Below, piece after piece: positions 16,659 through 22,687 of a stretch of DNA of 32,963 nt. The first letter of the stretch is position 1; every line of letters begins with the position of its first letter. A program made the translations under genes and the position numbers. Source of the stretch: Candidatus Nitrosotenuis sp. (GTDB lineage Archaea; Thermoproteota; Nitrososphaeria; Nitrososphaerales; Nitrosopumilaceae); assembly GCA_016844685.1 (NCBI GenBank), contig JAENJF010000011.1, positions 1 through 32,963 of the forward strand, in the 5' to 3' direction. Below the pieces are notes generated by a model. The model was not told the origin of the DNA, did not search any database, and worked only from the letters and a program-made list of their open reading frames with translations.

Positions 16659-16957
16659 AATCGAAAAACCGTTTTTTCCCAATTTTGAATTTTTCCGCTT
16701 TTAATTGTAATTCCTTCTTTTGAGAGCATGTTAGTTTTTACGCCTTCGCCGTAAAAATAGCCGCCAATTTTTCCATCAGACTTGACAACGCGGTGACATG
16801 GAATTATGACTGGAAACGGGTTTTTGTTCATAATTTGACCAATCACTCGCTGACCGTTTGGTAGAGAAATTGCTCTTGCAAGCTCACCATATGTTGTGAC
16901 TTTTCCTTTTGGCACCTTGAGCAATTTTTGATAAACTCTACGTTCAAGATCATTCAA
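16655..16957 (-). CDS. ogt: Methylated-DNA--protein-cysteine methyltransferase (short form)
   Basis: 100 aa. Removes alkyl groups from O6-alkylguanine by transferring them to an active-site Cys (suicide enzyme). The acceptor motif IPCHRVV has Cys54. The DNA-binding HTH precursor is GKVTTYGELARAISLP, with the arginine finger region NGQRVIGQIM. Only the C-terminal catalytic domain is present; the N-terminal domain of typical Ogt (about 160-180 aa) is missing. Because the Cys is retained, this is more likely an active transferase than a Trp-containing alkyltransferase-like protein. It overlaps the dtdA stop by 4 nt, so the two are probably one operon. Confidence 0.9.
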   Translation of the reverse strand: MNDLERRVYQKLLKVPKGKVTTYGELARAISLPNGQRVIGQIMNKNPFPVIIPCHRVVKSDGKIGGYFYGEGVKTNMLSKEGITIKSGKIQNWEKTVFRF

Positions 16958-17727
16958 AGTTTTATCATCTCAATATCTGCATCTTTGCATAAATTCATTA
17001 CCTTTTGTTTGTTTGATCCCAGTCCTCCCCAATCAAGCAATGCGGTTTTTACCTTGTTTCTATCCAAAATATGAGAAAAGAGGGATTTGTCAAGAAATTC
17101 AAGCGCGTGTTTTGGAATTACTGTCCCCAAGGCATGTTTTCCTTCAATGAGTTCTTTTGTGAATTTTTCAGGATAGTGAGTACCGCCAAAACATATTGCT
17201 ACAGGATAGGTCTTTATTGATTCAGACAAGGTTTGCAGTACTAGTTTTGCAACAGAGTTGCAGAGTGATTCATTGTTCCACTGTTTTTCTGTGGTGCCAA
17301 TCTCAATGAATATGGCAGGCTTGCTCAGAGCAGTAGGCCCATGATGAGTGGCCTCTATAGTGATTTGAAATTCGGAAAAACTGCGTCTATTTTTCCATAG
17401 CGTTTGTAGGTATGATTTTTGCAGGTGCGGATGTGGAACTGCAACTTGTCTTTCATTTCCGCCAAATTGCGCAGTATCAAAGTTTCCAGTGCTATGGCAC
17501 GTTAGAGCGAGTTCTCCAGATTGTGCTGCATGTTTTGACAAAAAGACAAATCCATCATAATGATATTTTTCCTCAAGCCAGTCTGCAGAAATTGCAGGAG
17601 TTGAAATAACTACTAGATCAAAATTTTTTCCCCGATAAATGTCACCATCTTTTTTCATTTGTTTTGAGAGGAATTTTGCCATGTTATGGCCAGCAGGGTC
17701 TTGCTCATACGCAACTAGTAATTCCAT
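16954..17727 (-). CDS. dtdA: D-aminoacyl-tRNA deacylase, archaeal DtdA (GEK1) type
   Basis: 257 aa. Hydrolyses D-aminoacyl-tRNAs, a translation quality-control step. Family signatures run in order: AYEQDPAGHNMAKFL, FLSKHAAQSGELALTCHSTGN, EATHHGPTALSKPAIFIEIG, CFGGTHYPEKFTK, and ALGTVIPKHAL. The many His/Thr/Cys residues in these blocks are the zinc-binding/active site of the family. The length agrees with archaeal DtdA. The promoter overlaps that of the divergent secE. Confidence 0.94.
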   Translation of the reverse strand: MELLVAYEQDPAGHNMAKFLSKQMKKDGDIYRGKNFDLVVISTPAISADWLEEKYHYDGFVFLSKHAAQSGELALTCHSTGNFDTAQFGGNERQVAVPHPHLQKSYLQTLWKNRRSFSEFQITIEATHHGPTALSKPAIFIEIGTTEKQWNNESLCNSVAKLVLQTLSESIKTYPVAICFGGTHYPEKFTKELIEGKHALGTVIPKHALEFLDKSLFSHILDRNKVKTALLDWGGLGSNKQKVMNLCKDADIEMIKL

Positions 17728-17735
17728 GAGATAAG

Positions 17736-17760
17736 AGATATAAGGCCACTTTATTAATTT
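17736..17760. promoter_or_regulatory. Interleaved divergent promoters of dtdA and secE
   Basis: The 39-bp gap between the two start codons holds two TATA-like boxes. gatataag (17736-17743), about 28 nt before the secE ATG, faces right. ttattaattt (17751-17760), about 27-28 nt before the dtdA ATG, faces left. Each box lies between the other box and that box's gene, so transcription factors on one should block the other. Confidence 0.5.
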
Positions 17761-17766
17761 CCAGCG

Positions 17767-17937
17767 ATGGATCTAGTAAACACCTTCAAGAACATGGCAA
17801 ACACATTGAAGCTTGCCAAAAAGTCAGATAAAGAGGACTATATGCAACACTTGAGACTGGTTCTTTTAGGAGTAGCTGCCATCGGGACAATTGGATTTAT
17901 AATTCAGTTTGTTTTTTCAGTGTTTAGATTCGGATAG
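17767..17937 (+). CDS. secE: Protein translocase subunit SecE (Sec61 gamma)
   Basis: 56 aa. An amphipathic cytosolic helix (DLVNTFKNMANTLKLAKK) is followed by one TM helix (VLLGVAAIGTIGFIIQFVFS). Size and topology match archaeal SecE, which clamps SecY halves together. TAG at 17935-17937 is followed directly by the Spt5 ATG, with no gap. The secE-spt5-uL11 order is a conserved archaeal (and bacterial secE-nusG) arrangement and supports the identity. The TATA box at 17736-17743 suggests a leaderless start. Confidence 0.92.
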   Translation: MDLVNTFKNMANTLKLAKKSDKEDYMQHLRLVLLGVAAIGTIGFIIQFVFSVFRFG

Positions 17938-18399
17938 ATGGAATTGTCACAAGAAATTAAATCACATCTTTTTGCAATCAGAACCACAGGAGGTCAAGAA
18001 AAAGTCGTATTGAACTTGTTACAAAACAAGATCAAGACAAACAAGATTAACGTTCTTTCAGTTTTGCTAGTTGATAATCTAAAAGGCTATGTTGTAATTG
18101 AGGCAAAAGACGCAAATGCCGCTTTTCATGCTCTGCAAGGAATTAGACACATTCGTGGCCAGCTCAGAGGAGAATTGGAATTCAAAGACATTGAAGGTTA
18201 TTTGGTAACTAGAACAAATGCGATCCAGTTGGCAATAGATAACATTGTAGAAATCATTGGCGGGCCGTTCAAGGGAATGAAGGCAACAGTCACAAGAGTA
18301 GATAATGAAAAGGAAGAGGCCACTGTTATTCTCTTAGATGCGCCATACCAGTTACCAGTCACGGTTGATAGTAACTATCTCAAAATATCCACGGCTTAG
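17938..18399 (+). CDS. spt5: Transcription elongation factor Spt5 (NusG)
   Basis: 153 aa. An NGN domain (HLFAIRTTGGQEKVVLNLLQ, with the conserved RGQLRGELEFKDIEGYL segment following) that binds the RNA polymerase clamp with Spt4, and a C-terminal KOW domain (VEIIGGPFKGMKATVTRVDN, ATVILLDA) that can contact the ribosome. It links transcription to translation. The gene starts immediately after the secE stop and is followed 36 nt later by uL11. Spt4 is not in the window. Confidence 0.95.
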   Translation: MELSQEIKSHLFAIRTTGGQEKVVLNLLQNKIKTNKINVLSVLLVDNLKGYVVIEAKDANAAFHALQGIRHIRGQLRGELEFKDIEGYLVTRTNAIQLAIDNIVEIIGGPFKGMKATVTRVDNEKEEATVILLDAPYQLPVTVDSNYLKISTA

Positions 18400-18435
18400 G
18401 AAGGATTAAATCTTCACTCAAAAAAAGATGAAAAT

Positions 18436-18918
18436 ATGTCTGATACTCAATCTGTTTCTGCACTAGTAACAGGTGGGCAAGCTTCTGCAGGCCCGCCATT
18501 AGGTCCAGCACTAGGTCCGCTTGGTGTGAACATCATGCAGATTATCCAGACAATAAACGACAAAACTAAAGATTTTGAGGGAATGAAGGTACCAGTAACA
18601 GTTAACGTCAATACCAAAACAAAACAATGGGATGTAGTTGTCGGAATTCCATCTGCCGCTGCATTGCTTCTAAAGGAGGCAGGAATTCAAAAAGGCTCAG
18701 GAGCTTCTGGCTCTACATGGGTTGGAGACATTAAAGTGGAATCTATTGTCATGGTAGCAAAGGCAAAACAAGAAAAATCTTATGCGAGCTCCCTAAAATC
18801 AGTTGCAAAAGAAGTTGTTGGAACTTGTCTTCCACTAGGAATTAAAATTGAAGGTAAAACTCCCAAAGAATTCACTGCAGAGATTAATGCAGGAAAATGG
18901 GATGAGAAGCTAAACTGA
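18436..18918 (+). CDS. rpl11: Ribosomal protein uL11
   Basis: 160 aa. Stalk-base protein that binds the GTPase-associated 23S rRNA region. The N-terminal domain has ALVTGGQASAGPPLGPALGP and GVNIMQIIQTINDKTKDF; the C-terminal RNA-binding domain has GTCLPLGIKIEGKTPKEF. It is the third gene of the secE operon. In related archaea uL1 usually follows; here an inverted Lrp gene intervenes and its 3' end overlaps uL11 by 9 nt. Confidence 0.96.
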   Translation: MSDTQSVSALVTGGQASAGPPLGPALGPLGVNIMQIIQTINDKTKDFEGMKVPVTVNVNTKTKQWDVVVGIPSAAALLLKEAGIQKGSGASGSTWVGDIKVESIVMVAKAKQEKSYASSLKSVAKEVVGTCLPLGIKIEGKTPKEFTAEINAGKWDEKLN

Positions 18919-19377
18919 GTTTTTAGAAACCAGATAGGAATGCTCTTTGTCAGTCTTTTGTAGCTCAACAAAAGTTTCAGTGCTTTGAATTCCGTCTATT
19001 TTGCCAATTTTTTCAATGACAATTGTGTGTAGCTGTTCAAGGCTTTCTGCATGAACGTTAACCATGATGTCAAATCTTCCAGTGACTTCGGAGATTGAGA
19101 CAATCTCTGCGGTTTGGAATAATTGCTTGTGAATCGCATCCTTTAGTTTTGGGTCCCTGTTGATCCCAATTGTTGCCTTCACAGAAATGCCAAGTTGTGC
19201 CTCATCAACTAGGACAGTGAATTTTTTGATGATCTTCTTTTTGGTCAGTCTTTTGATTCTGCTATACAAGACAGACGCATTGATTCCCATCTTTTTTGAA
19301 AGATTTGGAACAGAAATGCTTCCATCCTTGGTTAATTCGTAGAGGAGATTCATGTCCAAATCATCTAATTTATGCAA
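18910..19377 (-). CDS. Lrp/AsnC family transcriptional regulator
   Basis: 155 aa. An N-terminal winged helix-turn-helix (about 1-60; MNLLYELTKDGSISVPNLSK, GINASVLYSRIKRLTKKKII) and a C-terminal RAM ligand/oligomerisation domain (about 70-140; GRFDIMVNVHAESLEQLHTI). It is of the one-HTH, one-RAM class, so an amino-acid-responsive or architectural regulator is likely; the ligand is unknown. It is transcribed away from uL1, from TTG 19377 with a TATA-like ttaataaa about 28 nt upstream. The strong dyad at 19431-19447 between this gene and uL1 is a plausible autoregulatory site. Confidence 0.9.
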   Translation of the reverse strand: MHKLDDLDMNLLYELTKDGSISVPNLSKKMGINASVLYSRIKRLTKKKIIKKFTVLVDEAQLGISVKATIGINRDPKLKDAIHKQLFQTAEIVSISEVTGRFDIMVNVHAESLEQLHTIVIEKIGKIDGIQSTETFVELQKTDKEHSYLVSKNSV

Positions 19378-19430
19378 TGTTTACAAAATTGTCGATTTGA
19401 TGTTAATAAATGTAATTTTTATTATCAGAA

Positions 19431-19447
19431 TTTGTATATAATACAAA
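19431..19447. promoter_or_regulatory. Perfect 7-bp dyad between the lrp-like gene and uL1
   Basis: TTTGTAT and ATACAAA form perfect 7-bp inverted arms separated by ATA. It lies in the 165-bp divergent gap, 54 nt before the regulator start and 96 nt before the uL1 start. Lrp/AsnC proteins bind short AT-rich dyads, so this is a candidate operator. It has no hairpin-plus-U-tract layout of a terminator. Confidence 0.45.
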
Positions 19448-19512
19448 GCGACAGAGTCAATTTAGAAAATTTTACAATTTTTGTCAAGTTTTGGCTTACA
19501 AGCGACAAACGA

Positions 19513-19539
19513 TTTTAAATAGGCTTTCGCGGAAAAGCC
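19513..19539 (+). promoter_or_regulatory. uL1-uL10 promoter with inverted repeat before the start codon
   Basis: TTTTAAATA (19513-19521) is centred about 26 nt before the TTG of uL1, as in a leaderless promoter. Directly after it, GGCTTT-cgcgga-AAAGCC (19522-19539) forms a 6-bp inverted repeat ending 3 nt before the TTG. It may be a protein-binding site on DNA, or a 5' hairpin if transcription starts further upstream than the box suggests. Confidence 0.5.
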
Positions 19540-19542
19540 GTA

Positions 19543-20196
19543 TTGATCAACGAATCTGAATTAACCAAGATGATAAAGGATGCTAAAACAACAGACAAGG
19601 AACGCAAGTTCAGGCAGTCTGTGGAAATGTATGTAATTCTAAAGGATATTGATGTTAAGAAAGGATTTGCAATGAATGAGACAATCCAATTGCCAAAAAA
19701 ACTCAGCACCCCAACAACAGTTTGCATAATGGCAGGCGGAGACATGGGACTAAAGGCAAAAAGTGCAAATGCTGACAGAGTTATCAGCGGTGATGAAATC
19801 AACGCACTTGCAGCAAACAAGCGTGAGGCGCGTAAATTCATCAACAATTATGATTTCTTTTTAGCAGATACACAGCTCATGACAACTGTAGGTAAGGTTT
19901 TAGGTCAGCTCTTGGGTCCAAGAGGAAAGATGCCAGTACCAGTCCCATTTAATGCCCCAATTGAATCGTTCTTGGATAGATTTAGATCATCAATTAGAGT
20001 CAAGGTGAAAAACTCATTATCATTAGCATGCAAGATTGGCGATGAATCAATGGATGATGCAGATTTGGCTTCAAATGCACATGCGATACTAAGTGCCATT
20101 GAAAAAAAATTGCCAAATGGAGAGAGAAACATTAGAAAAATAATAATCAAGACATCAATGGGAAAACCAATCAAACAAGTACAACAGATGAAATAG
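19543..20196 (+). CDS. rpl1: Ribosomal protein uL1
   Basis: 217 aa. Forms the L1 stalk at the E site and, in several archaea, represses its own mRNA. TTG 19543 gives MINESELTKMIKDAK, matching the family N terminus. The conserved blocks FRQSVEMYVILKDIDVKKGF, FFLADTQLMTTVGKVLGQLL and LGPRGKMPVPVP are diagnostic. It is followed 1 nt later by uL10. The inverted repeat just ahead of the start is a candidate control site. Confidence 0.95.
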   Translation: MINESELTKMIKDAKTTDKERKFRQSVEMYVILKDIDVKKGFAMNETIQLPKKLSTPTTVCIMAGGDMGLKAKSANADRVISGDEINALAANKREARKFINNYDFFLADTQLMTTVGKVLGQLLGPRGKMPVPVPFNAPIESFLDRFRSSIRVKVKNSLSLACKIGDESMDDADLASNAHAILSAIEKKLPNGERNIRKIIIKTSMGKPIKQVQQMK

Positions 20197-20197
20197 T

Positions 20198-21064
20198 ATG
20201 AGAGAAAACAGAACACAGTATCCTAAAAAGAAAATGCAGATGTATCAAGAATTGCAAGAACTCCCAAAAAAATACAAAGTTACTGCACTAGTCCGAATGG
20301 AAAAGGTAAGATCATCTCAGCTTTTACCGCTCAGAAAAAAGTTTCTCAGTGATGTAAAGATAGTAAGCATAAAGGACCAAGTTGCCAAAAAGGCACTAGC
20401 CACGCTTGATGTTCCCGGAATTTCAAAAATGATAGAATCCCTTACTGGCCAGTGCGTTTTGATGTTTACAAACATGTCACCCTTTAAGCTAAATGTTCTT
20501 CTTGGCAAGAACAAAGTAATGATGTTTGCACGTGGCGGGGATATCGCAAGCATAGACGTTACAGTTCCAGCAAAGAACACAGGAATTGCCCCAGGCCCAA
20601 TGTTGACAGAATTCAAAGAGGCAGGAGTTCCAACAAAGATTGATCAGGGAACAATTTGGATTACAAAGGATGTGACTCCAGTCAAAAAGGGTGGAGCCAT
20701 ACCGGATAAGCTAGCTACATTATTGCAAAAGCTTGACATAAAGACAATCGAGGCAGGAATTGCTCTAGAGGCAGCACTTGAGGAAGGACTGTCATACAAA
20801 CGAGAAGAATTGGCAATTGACCTTGACAAATACAGAGAACTGTTTGCAAGAGCACACCAAGAAGCGGTATCACTGTCAATTGAGGCAGCATATATCACAC
20901 AGGACAACATAAAGCTCATTCTTGCAAAGGTAGCTCAGGGCTCACGCTCAGTTGCAATTGAGGCAGGCTATGTTACTGACGATACCAAAGATGCAGTATT
21001 GCAAAAGGCAAATGCCCAAGCACAGTCAGTTGCCTCAAAGGCAAAAGGCTACACTCCAGCATAA
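20198..21064 (+). CDS. rpl10: Ribosomal protein uL10 (P0), without the usual acidic tail
   Basis: 288 aa. Stalk base that carries the P1 dimers. The N-terminal rRNA-binding domain (YKVTALVRMEKVRSSQLLPL, NTGIAPGPMLTEFKEAGVPT) and the long helical spine with two tandem P1-binding segments (VSLSIEAAYITQDNIKLILA, then RSVAIEAGYVTDDTKDAVLQ) are clear. The chain stops at KGYTPA. The charged hinge and terminal LFG-type tail normally shared by archaeal P0 and P1 are missing, although the P1 protein in this window has it. Archaeal P0 is usually about 310-340 aa. The frame closes in an ordinary TAA with no sign of frameshift. It converges on the TRIC gene with a 3-nt gap. Confidence 0.93.
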   Translation: MRENRTQYPKKKMQMYQELQELPKKYKVTALVRMEKVRSSQLLPLRKKFLSDVKIVSIKDQVAKKALATLDVPGISKMIESLTGQCVLMFTNMSPFKLNVLLGKNKVMMFARGGDIASIDVTVPAKNTGIAPGPMLTEFKEAGVPTKIDQGTIWITKDVTPVKKGGAIPDKLATLLQKLDIKTIEAGIALEAALEEGLSYKREELAIDLDKYRELFARAHQEAVSLSIEAAYITQDNIKLILAKVAQGSRSVAIEAGYVTDDTKDAVLQKANAQAQSVASKAKGYTPA

Positions 21065-21067
21065 AAA

Positions 21068-21697
21068 TTATTTTTCTCTGGCTCTTGGCAGATTCCAGTT
21101 GTATTTCATTGCAACAAGTCTTAGAGAGGTAGTAATTATGATTCCACTAACAGATGCAATGTACATTGGCGCATCACCAGCCAACAAAAGATAAAAGCCT
21201 ACAATTCCCACAAAGCTTGCCGTTGCGTACAATTCTTTTATAAAAATAATTGGAACTTCGTTCACAAAAACATCTCTAAGTATTCCACCACCAACTGCGC
21301 TAAGAATACCTGCAAATGCCATTGCAAGAAAATTTAATCCAAAGATATCATATGCAAAGGTTGCGCCGGTTATGGAAAAAACACCAAGTCCGATTGCATC
21401 AAATTTCAAAAATACGTTCCAATGCTTTTTCAAATGTGGATAAAGGAAAAACAAGGCAATGCCAGACGCAACAGAAACTATCACGTATGACGGATCAATG
21501 ATTGAGTTTGGTGGGAATTTTCCAATTATGACATCGCGGATTGTACCACCGGCAACACCTGTGATTACTGAGAGAATTATTATTCCGACAATGTCGGATT
21601 TGTGCTCAATTGCCTTGAATGCGCCAGTCACCGCAAATGCCATTGTGCCAAAAAGATCAAAGGCATAGATCAAAATAGCAAATGGTATGTCTTGCAA
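21068..21697 (-). CDS. TRIC-family cation channel (UPF0126) membrane protein
   Basis: 209 aa with about seven TM helices arranged as two homologous halves. Each half carries the signature glycine/arginine-aspartate motif: first GVAGGTIRDVIIGKFPP, second SAVGGGILRDVFVNEVP. This internal repeat defines the bacterial/archaeal UPF0126 group, structurally homologous to the trimeric intracellular K+ channels of the animal ER. The physiological role here is unknown. TTG 21697 has a TATA-like box (21720-21727) about 27 nt upstream. It is inserted, inverted, between uL10 and the P1 stalk gene. Confidence 0.9.
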   Translation of the reverse strand: MQDIPFAILIYAFDLFGTMAFAVTGAFKAIEHKSDIVGIIILSVITGVAGGTIRDVIIGKFPPNSIIDPSYVIVSVASGIALFFLYPHLKKHWNVFLKFDAIGLGVFSITGATFAYDIFGLNFLAMAFAGILSAVGGGILRDVFVNEVPIIFIKELYATASFVGIVGFYLLLAGDAPMYIASVSGIIITTSLRLVAMKYNWNLPRAREK

Positions 21698-21757
21698 CTA
21701 GAATTGATAATACGTAATGATAAATAAGAATAAGGTAAAAATGAAAATTTTGATGAT

Positions 21758-22057
21758 TTAGCCGAACAGTGAAGCGAGGCCTTCCATTGCTTGCTCTTCA
21801 GACTTTCCTGCTGCTGCCTCATCTTTCTTTGCTTCTCCGCCACCTGCTGGTGCTGCTGCAACTGTTGCTGCTGCAACTGCTACTGGTGCTGCCTTGATTG
21901 CCTCTTCGATGTTAACATCGGCAAGTGCAGACACTAGAGCCTTCACCTGGGCATCATTTGCTGATTGGCCAGTGGCTTTGATTATACTAGTAATGTTAGC
22001 TTCACTAATTTCTTTTTTTAGTTTGTGCAAAATTAATGCGGCGTAGACATATTCCAT
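21758..22057 (-). CDS. rpl12: Ribosomal stalk protein P1 (L12e)
   Basis: 99 aa. An N-terminal dimerisation/P0-binding domain (MEYVYAALILHKLKKEISEA), an Ala-rich flexible hinge (APVAVAAATVAAAPAGGGEA) and the factor-recruiting tail EEQAMEGLASLFG. It is the expected partner of uL10. In archaea it usually follows uL10 in the same operon; here it is on the opposite strand, beyond an unrelated channel gene. A TATA box lies about 28 nt before the ATG, so it is likely a leaderless single-gene transcript. Confidence 0.95.
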   Translation of the reverse strand: MEYVYAALILHKLKKEISEANITSIIKATGQSANDAQVKALVSALADVNIEEAIKAAPVAVAAATVAAAPAGGGEAKKDEAAAGKSEEQAMEGLASLFG

Positions 22058-22099
22058 TGTATCGTGATTTTCTTTGGGGATAATATAAAACTATGTAGA

Positions 22100-22609
22100 C
22101 TAGACGAGGATCTTAAGACTTCGACAAACAGAGTAAAGGTTTTGTTTTAGGTTCTTGTCGTATAGTGTTTCCATTCTTCGTTTTAGGATGCGCTTTGCTT
22201 CCTCTTTTTCAGTGCCTTCTGGCAGCGACAAAACATTGTTGATTAATTCAGGCAGTGATTCTCTTATCCATCCATCCAAAACAGAATGTGCTTTTTCAGA
22301 AATTGGAATTATCCTACCAGAATCCAAATCAATGATGTCGTTAAAGTTTTCATGTTCAGTTCGATAGATAAATGCAAATATACAATTTTCAGGAGTTGGA
22401 GATTTTAGAATCTCTTCAGATCTCAGCCCTGCCTTTCCCTGTGATACTTTATTTTTTAGACCTATAGGATTGACAATTAACCCGCTGATGCCAATTTTTG
22501 AGCCATCTACGCCACTAACCATACCAAAAATTATGTTTTTGTAATCACCGTCTTGTTTTGATGAAAAAACATAATCTCCTTCTTGAATTCCTTTTTTACG
22601 GCCAAACAT
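22100..22609 (-). CDS. Conserved-looking hypothetical protein, function unknown
   Basis: 169 aa; I do not recognise the family. The N-terminal half is beta-rich (GDYVFSSKQDGDYKNIIFGM, VSGVDGSKIGISGLIVNP) and resembles a small barrel. The C-terminal half looks helical (SVLDGWIRESLPELINNVLS, TEKEEAKRILKRRMETLYDK). No signal peptide, membrane helix or metal motif is present, so it should be cytoplasmic. It is divergent from alaS and seems to share a symmetrical TATA element (22631-22640) located 27 nt from its ATG. Codon use looks like that of the neighbours, and its length and start support a real gene. Confidence 0.75.
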   Translation of the reverse strand: MFGRKKGIQEGDYVFSSKQDGDYKNIIFGMVSGVDGSKIGISGLIVNPIGLKNKVSQGKAGLRSEEILKSPTPENCIFAFIYRTEHENFNDIIDLDSGRIIPISEKAHSVLDGWIRESLPELINNVLSLPEGTEKEEAKRILKRRMETLYDKNLKQNLYSVCRSLKILV

Positions 22610-22630
22610 GATTCGATGTCATTAGGTATT

Positions 22631-22640
22631 GTATTTAATT
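22631..22640. promoter_or_regulatory. Shared divergent TATA element of alaS and the unknown gene
   Basis: gtatttaatt is read TATTTAA to the right and TTAAATA to the left. It is about 27 nt from the leftward ATG (22609) and would give alaS a leader of about 25 nt before ATG 22688. No second box of equal quality is visible in the gap. Confidence 0.45.
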
Positions 22641-22687
22641 TCTTGGAATCGACAGTTCTTAATATTGGTCAGTTTGAACCTCAGAAG

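Noticed and set aside
22583-22687. 35-residue N-terminal extension of AlaRS
   Set aside because: It would overlap the divergent gene's start, lies across the promoter region, and archaeal AlaRS begins at the MDKEEILAKF-type residues.
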